Source: Hevea brasiliensis (lineage: Eukaryota > Streptophyta > Magnoliopsida > Malpighiales > Euphorbiaceae). From it: DNA of 64,000 bases. Shown here piece after piece: positions 48,895 to 60,472 of the stretch. The stretch spans positions 79,842,992 to 79,906,991 of the forward strand of contig NC_079498.1 of NCBI RefSeq assembly GCF_030052815.1, given 5' to 3'. Under the pieces are notes generated by a model. It saw nothing but the letters and a program-made list of their open reading frames with translations, ran no database searches and was not told where the DNA came from. Within the stretch, counting starts at the first letter, position 1, and every line of letters begins with the position of its first letter. The position numbers were made by a program, and so were the translations under genes.

Positions 48895-51808
48895 TGTCAC
48901 ACCTTATCCCTTGTAAGGCACGACATGTTCCCGTAGCATACCTAATGAATTATCGAACTCCACCTACCGATAATCCATTAGTTATGCTACAAAGGATTTT
49001 AAAATAAACCATAGCTTTTTATCTTATCAATTCTTTTGCGGAAAACTGCATGAGAATAGTTAAAGTTCCATGTAAACATTCATTGAAAATAATGATAGAC
49101 TAAATATTGCAAAAGTTACATTTTCATAGGTCTCAAAGTAAAATACAAAATAGTTACAAACTCAAAATGTGATAGCAATGCAATGCTTTTAAATACAAAC
49201 TGCTCAATGTCTGTACATCCATACATATAGGTACAAAATACATCCAAAGGAAATTACAGGGGTATACCTACGATATATACCCACAATTAATACCAAATGC
49301 TGCTTCCAAGTCTCTCACTCGGTAGCCTTCTACTTTCCCTTACCTGCGATAGCATAAAGAAGCTATCGCTGAGTATATCACTCAGTCGTGCACAACTAAT
49401 AACTTTAAAACTTAAGGTAAAACACAATTTGTCAACGCATAATAAATCACATTTTTCTTAAGCATGAAAACTTCACAATAGTTCTAAGTCCATAAAGGCC
49501 ATTTATTGGAATAACATTTCAAATGAGAAATCACACTTCATAAATCACAATTCACAAAGCATTAGTGTTGCCAACATCAATACACAGTTTAGGCCATGAC
49601 ACAAAATTTTACGATCAGTGCCGTGTTGTACACCACGACAAAGCAATCTCAACCTCACAACCGTTATTAATGAGGGAAGGGCTAGCTAGCTAATGAGTAC
49701 TCATGTAGTCTTACCCCACTAACCGTTATTAATGGGAGACATAATCAATATCAATTATCAACCCTAAGTAGCCATTACTACTGGGGAGTTCCGAAAGGGA
49801 CTGTCATGCTAACTGTGGTTTCAAAACAGTTTCCAAAAATTTCCCACTCAATAATCACATTTATAAACTAATAAACACATTTAAATTCATCATAATATCC
49901 AAATAAAGGTGGTAACACCCAAATTTCTCAAATGCAAGAGAAAAACTATATTCCAGTCAAAGTAAACTTGTTCAAAGCAAACTCATTCAAATAAACACAT
50001 TCCAAACAATTTACAAGTTTAAAAACGAAGAAAAGGTTAGTTGTGCACAAACCTTCAATAATTCTCCTTCCTTATTACCTACTATTCCTTGTCCGTCCCA
50101 ACCTCTTTCTCTACTGAAAATACACAAATAGAATGTCTCAATACGCATCTCAATTGCTGCCAAGAACTCATTGCATGAATGTCTAATGCATCCCAAATTA
50201 GCTTTGCAAATTTTTGAAAATTTTGGTTTTGGACAACTTAGTGCCCCAATCTTTGAATCCAATTTTTACCTAGTTTCGATCATAATTTGGTGAGGTGTTC
50301 TTCATGAAAATTGTTCATCTAGGTCTTAACTTTATTTTCCTTTTTGAATCGCCTAATTTGGAGCTGTGTAGCTTAAGTTATGCCCAAAACACGATTATTG
50401 TCCACGTCACTGCTGCAGATTTAGTTCTGGCAGATTTATCGATCCAACTTCGTTCAGCAATTTGATCAAGTTAAGTCCATAATTTGGTCTAATGTTCTTC
50501 ATACAAAATGTTCTACTATGTCTTAGGTTTCCATCGGTTCAAGAATCGCCTAAATTGGAGTTTTCTAGAGATAGTTATGGCCATGCAAATTTTACTATTT
50601 ATATGATAAATCTGCAATTCTATAGATTCAGTGATTCAACTTTGCTCAGCAATTTGATTGGGTTAAGTCCATAATTTGGCCTCAAATTCTTCATATGAAA
50701 TGTTCTGCTATGTCTTAGGTTTCCATCGGTTCAAGAATCGCCTAAATCAGAGTTTTCTAAAGAGAGTTATGGCTATGCAAAATTTACTGTTCATATGGTC
50801 AAATTCTGCAGGTTCCAGATTTCTGTCTCCAAGTCCAAGGCTCATTTTGGATAGCTTAAGGTCATTTTCGGGGCAGGGTATCTTCATGAAAATTCTAGCC
50901 CTATGTCTTAAGTTTCATTTCCAATTGGTTTCACACCAATTGGAGTTGTGTAGCACAATTTATGGGCTGTTAAACACACTGAACTTAGTGTGCAAATTCT
51001 GCCCTAAGTTTAAAATTTTCATTTCTTCAATTATTCCCTCTAACCAACCTCAATTCATATTTAATTTACCCAAAATGACTGTAATTTAGCATTGACACAT
51101 CAATGGCACTTCCTAGCACAAAACCCATAATTTTCAAGTACCAAAGTTTTCAATTTTCCCTAATCCTACTATTTCATTACCTCCATTCATCAACCCAATG
51201 TCAATTCAAACTAAATAAACCTCAAATGACCATAATTTAACACTACACACACCAATTTCACTCTTTAGCACCAAAACTCCAATTTTCCCATGAACCCTAA
51301 TCTTCCATAATTCAATTTATGCAATCCCATGAAATCTTACTACTTCCAATCATGCATACTACTTCACTTTAACTTAGATTTATTATCAATTTAACTAAAA
51401 ATACATCAAACCCTAATTTTTCTCCTATTTGGCCAAAACCCTAGTTTAGGTTCCATACATGTTTTCTTTCATTTTCTTATGAAATTTCATCATAAATTAA
51501 CTTCATTCCAAGCTTATACAACTAATCTAACATGAAAAGAAACTTACCTCTTGTTGATTTCTTTCCAACTTCACTTTTCTTCCAATTCTTGTTCTCCTTG
51601 CTTTTAATCTCTCAATTAAAGATCTCTTTGATGTTTTCTTTTAGTGGGCTATGGAATTTATAAAGGGAATTTAAGGGAATTAAAACTTGGGAGGGGAAAT
51701 CAATGAGGGGAAGAAATGGAAGAAGAAGAGAAAAAGAGAGAGAGAGGAAGAGAGAGGAGAGGGTGGTGGCATCTTATGAAAAAAAGAAATGAATAAGACA
51801 TTTGTCTT

Positions 51809-51883
<75 letters not shown>

Positions 51884-52416
51884 GTATATTTATCCCCAAA
51901 ATTAGCTTATTAAAATTATAAATTTTAATTGTGTCATAAGGATAATTAAACTTAAATTTTTATTCCTTTTTTTTTTTTACATTTACACTTAATTTTTCCT
52001 TTTAATTAAATAATTAAATTTAACTATCAAAAGCCCATAAGTCTTTCATTTTAATTTTGTCATAATGAAAATGAAAGTTTAAGTTTTCATTTCATAAATT
52101 TTCCCTTACATATTTTTACTTAAATTTTTCTTCAATTTTTACCCCATAATTCAATTCATTAATTTCATTTAATTTAATTGATATTTTGGTCAAAAGTCAA
52201 CTCTTGAGGTGAATTGACCAAAATGCCCCTCATCGGGTCATAATCATTCTTTTTATAATACCCGATGAGTCCTTAGCTTTTTTGTTCACTAGAATTTTTA
52301 TTGTGTCTATCTCAATTAATTTTCTAATTATTTTTGGCCCTCAAGGTGTCTTTGAATAGTATTAGTCACGGACCAAAAATGGTATTATTCATAATTCGGA
52401 GGTTCGGGGTGTTACA
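48895..52416 (-). mobile_element. H4 3' LTR (3522 bp)
   Basis: TGTCACACC at 48895 to GGGGTGTTACA at 52416. Donor AGAG|GTAAGT (GT ending 51547, 869 bp in). Two ~190-bp internal repeats at 50455-50820, the CCAATTGG inverted repeat near 50929, the hairpin at 49345-49390, and a long TA microsatellite. Confidence 0.92.
51811..51882 (+). repeat. (TA)36 microsatellite in H4 left LTR
   Basis: Uninterrupted TA for ~72 bp. The right LTR has only ~17 units at the equivalent place (63551-63584), so the LTRs have diverged in repeat number. Confidence 0.95.
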
Positions 52417-54016
52417 ATTCTTCCCTCCTTAAAAATAAATTTCGTCCTCGAAATTTGCCTGGTCTCAGTCTCTGAATAGCTGTGGGTGCTGTCTCCTCAT
52501 GTCCTCCTCACGCTCCCATGTAGCCTCTTAGCCTTAATGATAGTTCCACAGTACTTTGACTAGAGGTATCTGTTTGTTCCTCAGCTGCTTCACCTCATGT
52601 GCCAAGATCTTTATGGGCTCTTCATCATATGTCAGGTCTAGATTCACCTCAATCTCCTCTATTGGCAAAATGTGAGAGGGGTCTGATCTCTACCTCCTCA
52701 ACATGGAGACATGGAAGACATTGTGAATCTTTTCCAACTCCAGAGGCAATGCAAGTCTATATGCCAATGGACCCACTCTTTCCAGAACCTCATTTGGCCC
52801 AATGAAGCGAGGACTTAGTTTCCCCTTTCTACCAAACCTCATGATCCTCTTCCATGGGGAAACTTTCAGGAACACCTTGTCACCCAAACTATACCGAATA
52901 TCTCTTCTCTTTAGGTCAATGTAGGACTTCTGTCTATACGTTGCAACTTTGAGTCTGTCTCTAATGAGCTTAACCTTTTCTTCTGTCTGTTGCACTAATT
53001 CTGGACCAATCAACTTCCTCTCGCCCACTTCATCCCAACATAAGGGAGTTCTACACTTTCTGCCATAAAAGTGCTTCGTATGGAGGCATCCCGATGCTTG
53101 ATTGATAACTGTTATTGTAGGCAAATTCAATTAAAGGCAAGTGTGTGTCCCAACTCCCTTCAAACTCAATCACACAAGCTCGAAGCATATCCTCCAAAAT
53201 CTGAATGATCCTTTCAGATTGGCCGTCTGTCTGTGGATGGAATGATGTACTGAAGTTCAATCTAGTTCCTAGGGCTTTTTGGAGACTACCCCAGAATCTA
53301 GAAGTGAACCTTGGGTCTCTGTCTGACACATTAGACACTGGCACTCCATGTAACCTCATAACATCATCAATGTACAGTTTGGCCAATCTTTCCAGGCTGT
53401 AATCCATTCTCACTAGCAAAAAGTGTGCAGACTTGGTCAATCTATCAACAATAACCCAAACTGCATCATGATTCTTTTGTGTACGTGGAAGTCCTGTCAC
53501 GAAATCCATAGTGATTCTTTCCCATTTCCACTCGGGAATTGGCAATGGCTGTAGCAACCCTGCAGGCACTTGGTGTTCTGCCTTTACTTGCTGACAAGTT
53601 AGGCATTTGGCAACATATTCTGCAATGTCTTTCTTCATTCCTCTCCACCAATAGTGCTCTTTCACACTTCTATACATTTTGGTTCCACCAGGGTGCATTG
53701 CAAAAGGTGAATCATGTGCTTTCTTTAAAATGGTCTGCCTCAGTTCAACATTCTCAGGAATGCACATTCTGCCCTTATATAACAACAAGCTCTCATCATT
53801 TACTGATAATTCTGGTTTCTTGCCATCCCGAGCCTCTTCCATCAACTTCACATACTTATCATCCTTCTGTGCAACTACTTTAATTTGTTCTGCCAGCATT
53901 GGCTTCACTTGCCAAGTAGCTATCATCTGCCCAACTTCATTAATCTCCAAATTAGCATGCAATGCCCTTAATTCATGCACCATGGACAAAGGAGAAACCC
54001 TCAAACCAGCCATAGT
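52417..54016 (-). pseudogene. H4 integrase, chromodomain and polypurine tract
   Basis: From 54013 (minus): the zinc region has [19 protein letters not shown] and CLTCQQVK; the core has [20 protein letters not shown] and [14 protein letters not shown] with all three acidic residues. There is no intron between IIQ and ILEDML. A one-base insertion at ~53066 shifts the frame. The C-terminal part has GRKGKLSPRFIGP and HNVFHVSMLRR, then the chromodomain (KQLRNKQIPLVKVLW, EATWE, ~52480-52600) with stops. The polypurine tract (AAGGAGGGAAGAAT in sense) abuts the LTR at 52417. Confidence 0.93.
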
Positions 54017-55745
54017 CGCGACTTAAAGCATTAGCTATAACATTTGCCTTTCCAGGCTGATAGTCTATCAAGCAATCATAATCTTTTATCAGCTCTAACT
54101 ATCTCCTCTGCCTTAAATTTAACTCCTTCTGTGTGCCCAAGTATTTCAAACTTTTATGATATGTGTATATATAACATCTCTCTTCATACAAGTAATGTCT
54201 CCAGATCTTCAAGGCAAAGACAATGGCTGCTAGCTCCAAGTCATGTGTAGGATAATTCCTTTCATGCGGTTTAAGCTGGCATGAAGCATAGGCAATGACG
54301 TTTCTATCTTGCATCAACACACAGCCTAATCCGTTATGAGAAGCATCACTATATATGGTATACTCCTTACCCAAAGTGGGCAAGGTTAGGACTGGAGCTT
54401 CAGTTAAATGCCTCTTTAACTCATCAAAACTTTCCTGGCACCGATCAGTCCACTGAAATTTTACATCCTTCCTAAGTAGCTTGGTCAGTGGAGATGCTAG
54501 CATGGAGAATCCCTTCACAAACCTTCGGTAATACCCAGCTAAACCAAGGAAACTCTGAACTTCTGTGACATTTCTAGGTGGCTTCCAATTAAGAATGGCT
54601 TCTACTTTGCTAGGATCCACCTGGATACCCTTTGCAGATACAATATGCCCCAAAAATGTAATCTCCTTTAGCCAAAACTCACATTTCGATAGTTTGGCAT
54701 ACAACTGCTTCTCCCTCAAAGTCTGTAATACTATCCTCAAGTGCTTGTCGTGTTCCTCTACATTCTTTGAGTACACCAAAATATCATTAATGAACACCAC
54801 AACAAACTGGTCCAAATATGGCCTGAATATAGTGTTCGTCAGGCCCATAAAAGCAGCTGGAGCATTAGTCAACCCAAATGGCATTACCAAGAACTCATAG
54901 TGGCCATACCGAGTCCTAAAGGTAGTTTTAGGAATACTTTTCTCCTGCACCCTCAACTGGTAATAGCCCGATCTCAAGTCAATTTTGGAGAATACAGTTG
55001 CATCCTTCAACTGATCAAACAAATCATCGATTCATGGCAGAGGATATCTATTCTTTATGGTCACCTTATTCAACTGTCTGTAGTCTATGCATAGGCAGAG
55101 AGTACCATCCTTCTTCTTCACAAATAATACTGGTGCTCCCCAAGGTGACACGCTAGGGCGGATGAAACCCTTATCTAACAATTCTTGCAATTGCACATTC
55201 AACTCTTTCAACTCGGCAGGTGCCATCCTATAAGGAGTGATGGAGATTGGCTCCACACCAGGCATAGTCTCAATTTCAAACTGCACCTCTCTTTCCGGAG
55301 GCAATCCCAGCAATTCTTCTGGAAAGACATCCAGAAAACCCCATACCATAGGAATATCTTTAAGATATGGACTCTCCACGTGGGTGTCTATCACATGAGC
55401 TAGATAAGCTTCACATCCCTTTCTAATCATCTTTCTAGCAAGTACAGCTGAAATGATGTTGGATGGCAATAACTGCCTCTCCCCATGTATCACTACGTCT
55501 ACATACTCAGGAAGACCAAAAGTGACTGTCTTCAGTTTACAGTCGATCATGGCGTGATGCCTAGCTAACCAATCCATGCCCAAGATGATATCATAATCTC
55601 GGAAGGGTATGTTAAGTAAGTCTTATAGGAATGTATGACCTTGGATCACCAAAGGACAATCCTTATACAATTTGTTCACCCTAACCTCTTACCCTGAAGG
55701 ACTAGTCACTAGCACATCATAATCCAATTTCACAGAAGGAATTCT
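54017..55745 (-). pseudogene. H4 protease (truncated), RT and RNase H
   Basis: The protease begins past its active site (KLDYDVLVTSP) and keeps [17 protein letters not shown] and the [11 protein letters not shown] end. RT has [31 protein letters not shown] and the catalytic box VFINDILV, where the first Asp of the usual FIDD is Asn (~54775-54795), so polymerase activity should be lost. RNase H has [10 protein letters not shown]; its later YTDHKSL reads YTYHKSL, losing a catalytic Asp. A stop at ~55031, one at ~54100, and a 2-bp loss at ~54017 add to the damage. Confidence 0.93.
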
Positions 55746-55914
55746 ACTCCCTGAACAACCAACACAAGGAGATTTCCCTCTATTAGTCCATATTTATGAT
55801 GCAATGCACCATATGTATCAATAACGACAATTGAGCAGTTGTACTTATCAAAATTTTTGAAACATGCAATTTCAAAACTTGTATAAAAACCAAAGCTCTG
55901 ATACCACTAAAACA
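55746..55914 (-). promoter_or_regulatory. H4 leader: PBS, LTR-complementary motif, acceptor, deletion junction
   Basis: PBS complement GCTCTGATACCA at 55895-55906, eight bases from the LTR. GTACAACTGCTCAA (sense, 55831-55844) faces GAGCAGTTTGTAT in the LTR. An acceptor TTGTGTTGGTTGTTCAG gives exon start at 55750. Almost immediately after it the sequence jumps into protease: all of gag is deleted. Confidence 0.83.
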
Positions 55915-58751
55915 TATCACACCTTATTCCTTGTAAGGCACGACATGTCCCCATAGCATACCTAATGAATTACCGAACTTCACCTACCGATAACCCATTA
56001 GTTATGCTACAAAGGATTTTAAAATAAACCATAGCTTTTTATCTTATCAATTCTTTTGCGAAAAACTGCATGAGAATAGTTAAAATTCTATGTAAACATT
56101 CATTGGAAATAATGATAGACTAAATATTGCAAAAGTTACATTTTCATAAGTCTCAAAGTAAAATACAAAATAGTTACAAACTCAAAATGTGATAGCAATG
56201 CAATGCTTTTAAATACAAACTGCTTAATGTCCGTACATCCATACATATAGGTACAAAATACATCCAAAGGAAATTACAAGGGTATACCTACGATATATAC
56301 CCACAATCAATACCAAATGATGCTTCCAAGTCTCTCACTCGGTAGCCTTCTCCTTTCCCTTACCTGCAACAGCATAAAGAAGCTATCGCTGAGTATATCA
56401 CTCAGTCGTGCACAACTAATAACTTTAAAACTTAAGGTAAAACACAATTTGTCAAAGCATAATAAATCACATTTTTCTTAAGCATGAAAACTTCACAATA
56501 GTTCTAAGTCCATAAAGGCCATTTATTGGAATAACATTTCAAATGAGAAATCACACTTTATAAATCAAATTCACAAAGAATTAGTATTGCCAACATCAAC
56601 ACACAGTTTAGGCCATGACACAAAATTTTACGATCAGTGCCGTGTTGTACACCACGACAAAGCAATCTCAACCTCACTAACCGTTATTAATGAGGGAAGA
56701 GCTAGCTAGCTAATGAGTTCTCATGTAGTCTTACCCCACTAACCGTTATTAATGGGAGACATAATCAATATCAATTATCAACCCCAAGTAGCCGTTACTA
56801 CTGGGGAGTTCTGAAAGGGACTGTCATGCTAACTGTGGTTTCAAAACAGTTTCCAAAAATTTCCCACGCAACAATCACATTTATAAACTAATAAACACAT
56901 TTAAATTCATCATAATATCCAAATAAAGGTGGCAACACCCAAATTTCTCAAATGCAAGAGAAAAACTATATTCCAGTCAAAGTAAACTTGTTCAAAGCAA
57001 ACTCATTCAAATAAACACATTCCAAACAATTTACAAGTTTAAAAACGAAGAAAAGGTTAGTTGTGCACAAACCTTCAATAATTCTCCTTCCTTATTACCT
57101 ACTATTCCTTGTCCGTCCCAACCTCTTTCTCTACTGAAAATACACAAATAAAATGTCTCAATATGCATCTCAATTGCTGCCAAGAACTCATTACATGAAT
57201 GTCTAATGCATCCCAAATTAGCTTTGCAAATTTTTGAAAATTTTGGTTTTGGACAACTTGGTGCCCCAATCTTTGAATCCAATTTTTACCTAGTTTCAAT
57301 CATAATTTGGTGAGGTGTTCTTCATGAAAATTGTTCATCTAGGTCTTAACTTTATTTTCCTTTTTGAATCGCCTAATTCGGAGCTGTGTAGCTCAAGTTA
57401 TGCCCAAAACACGATTATTTTTCACGTCACTGTTCATGATGCAAATTTAGTTCTGGCAAATGTATCGATCCAACTTCGTTCAGCAATTTGATCAAGTTAA
57501 GTCCATAATTTGGTCTAATGTTCTTCATACAAAATGTTCTACTATGTCTTAGGTTTCCATCGGTTCAAAAATTGCCTAAATTGGAGTTCTCTAGAGAGAG
57601 TTATGGCCATGCAAAATTTACTGTTCATATGGTAAATCTACAATTCTGCAGATTCAGTTATTCAAATTTGCTCAGCAATTTGATTGGGTTAAGTCCATAA
57701 TTTGGCCTCAACTTCTTCATATGAAATATTCTACTATATCTTAGGTTTCCATCGGTTCAAGAATCACCTAAATCGAAGTTTTTTAGAGAGAGTTATGGAC
57801 ATGCAAAGTTTACTGTTCATATGATCAAAGTCTGCAGGTTCCAGATTTCTGTCTCCAAGTTCAAGGCTCATTTCGGATAGCTTAAGGTCATTTTCAAGGT
57901 AGCGTATCTTCACAAAAATTCTAGCCCTATGTCTTAAGTTTCGTTTCCAATTGGTTTCACACCAATTGGAGTTATGTAGCTCAATTTATGGGCTATCAAA
58001 CACACTAAACTCAGTGTGCAAATTCTGCCCTAGGTTTAAAATTTTCATTCTTCATTCCCTCTAACCAACCTCAATTCACATTTAATTTACCCAAAATGAC
58101 TGTAATTTAGCATTGACACATCAATGGCACTTCCTAGCACAAAACCCATAATTTTCAAATACCAAAGTTTTCAATTTTCCCTAATCCTACCATTTCATTA
58201 CCTCTATTCATCAAACCAATGTCAATTCAAACTAAATAAACCTCAAATGACCATAATTTAACACTACACACATCAATTTCACTCTTTAGCACCAAAACTC
58301 CAATTTTCTCTTGAACTCTAATCTTCTATAATTCAATTTACGCAATCCCATGAAATCTTACTACTTCCAATCATGCATACTACTTCACTTTAACTTAGAT
58401 TTATCATCAATTTAACTAAAAATACATCAAAACCATAATTTTTCTCCTATTTTGGCCAAAACCCTAGTTTAGGTTCCATACATGTTTTCTTTCATTTTCT
58501 TATGAAATTTCATCATAAATTAACTTCACTCCAAGCTTATACAACTAATCTAACATGAAAAGAAACTTACCTCTTGTTGATTTCTTTCCAACTTCACTTT
58601 TCTTCCAATTCTTGTTATCCTTGCTTTTAATCTCTCAATCAAAGATCTCTTTGATGTTTTCTTTTAGTGGGCTATGGAATTTATGAAGGGAATTTAAGGG
58701 AATTAAAATTTGGGAGGGGAAATCAATGAGGGGAAGAAGTGGAAGAAGAAG
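55915..58751 (-). mobile_element. H4 5' LTR, 3' part in sense (left of composite B)
   Basis: Starts TATCACACC (TG mutated to TA) at 55915 and matches 48895-51731 closely. Donor AGAG|GTAAGT has GT ending at 58570. Interrupted by composite B at 58751; it resumes at 63456 after removal of one AGAAG. Confidence 0.92.
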
Positions 58752-59389
58752 TGTAACGATCGGGCTCCAACCACTAGAGGAATTGTCCGCTTTGGCCATA
58801 AGCCTCACGGTTTTGTCCCATAGGTGGAATGGAGAACTTCCCAGGAGGTCACCCATCCTAGGATTTCTCTCAAGCGAGCACGCTTAACCCTGGAGTTCTT
58901 CCAACTCTCTAGGCGATTCCACCAAAAGGCGCCTCTAGTGATTAGTTTCCCCATTTTATATATCATTACTTTTTGAACCCAAGACCATCTCCGTGGTTTT
59001 CCGATGTGGGATTTGCCTAAGGGACATTTCTCCCCCCCTTTTGGGACTCAGCGTCCTCACTGAGGTTTGCCCCATCATCGCCCAAGAGGACACGCGAGCG
59101 GCTCTGATACCAATTGTAACGATCGGGCTCCAACCACTAGAGGAATTGTCCGCTTTGGCCATAAGCCTCACGGTTTTGTCCCATAGGTGGAATGGAGAAC
59201 TTTCCAGGAGGTCACCCATCCTAGGATTTCTCTTAAGCGAGCACGCTTAACCCTGGAGTTCTTCCAACTCTCCAGGCCATTCCACCAAAAGGCGCCTCTA
59301 GTGATTAGTTCCCCCATTTTATATATCATTACTTTTTGAACCCAAGACCATCTCTGTGCTTTGCCGATGTGGGATTTGCCTAAGGGACC
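58752..59389 (-). mobile_element. Cassandra TRIM element B
   Basis: 3' LTR 58752-59026 (275 bp, TGTAACGATC to GGGACA on the plus strand), polypurine complement 59027-59042, PBS complement GCTCTGATACCA 59101-59112, 5' LTR 59115-59389 ending GGGACC where GGGACA is expected. 5S-derived segments at 58836-58899 and 59199-59262 (minus). Same family as Cassandra A. Confidence 0.94.
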
Positions 59390-59550
59390 TTGTAACACCC
59401 CTATTTGCATAGCCTGGTATATTTCACTGTTCCGGTGACCGGAGTCAGTCCGGACAATTAAGAGGATTAGAACCACACTTAAGACAACTAGATAAACTAT
59501 AAACACAAATAATTAGTAATGTTCAATTAGTTGAGTATAAATAAGAAAAA

Positions 59551-59608
59551 CAGAACAGAAGAAGTTAAACGAGCCGAGAGTCACAGCGATGGGTGACCGT
59601 CTCGGGAA
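59551..59608 (+). promoter_or_regulatory. 5S rRNA-like segment in the composite B LTR
   Basis: CAGAAC, AGTTAA, CGAGAGT, GATGGGTGACC, CGGGAA in 5S order, as in LTR 1. Confidence 0.7.
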
Positions 59609-60350
59609 CGACTGCGAAGTCGATTTAAACTCAAATTTCGAACCGTAAAATGTGACGCCGCGGTCCTTAGGACCCTTATGAACACAGTGAAAAAGAGAAA
59701 ATCACAAAAAAGAACTGTTAAGCCAATCAAATAATTAGGTCAGGGAGCCAGAAGAAATATTGCATTATTTACAAACCGGGATGAACCGGCGAGGGGCAAT
59801 TTGGTCAATTGACCCCGAGAGCTGACTCCTGACCTAACTGTCAAATAAAATCGAAGAAAAGAAAATTTCGGAATCAAGAATTAAATTAAAGAACTAATAG
59901 AAAAAAAAAAAAAAAAAAGAGGAAAATCAAAAAAGTAAAAAGGTGATGACATCATGCATGACCTCATGCATGATGCCATAACTAAATTAATTAAATATTT
60001 ATTAAATTAGATTTTGTGGTCTTCCATAAGCATAAAAACAAAAGAAAAGAAAAGAAAAAAAAAAGTAAAAAGCCTCATCTTCCTCCCATTTACGTTTCTC
60101 TCTCCCTCACCATTGTAAACCTCCATTAAAGCTTGCTTCAAGCTTTGAAACCACCATTAAACCCCAAATCCTCCCATACTTGCTTCACAAAAACTTGATT
60201 TAATCACCTAAGAGGAAGATTGGTCATCAAAGAATTGAAGAAAATTGAGAGGAAGTGAAAGTTCAAAGACACCTAACAAGGTAAGTAATGCAAACTTCAA
60301 GTTTTTAGTTTAATTAGTGTATGTATAGCATCAAGAGCATAGAAGTAAAC

Positions 60351-60472
<122 letters not shown>

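Noticed and set aside
47413..59250. Open frames of 60-112 codons over 47413-47998 and 58635-59506
   Set aside because: They lie across Cassandra LTRs and 5S-derived DNA, on both strands, and repeat because the LTR repeats; no protein-like conservation.
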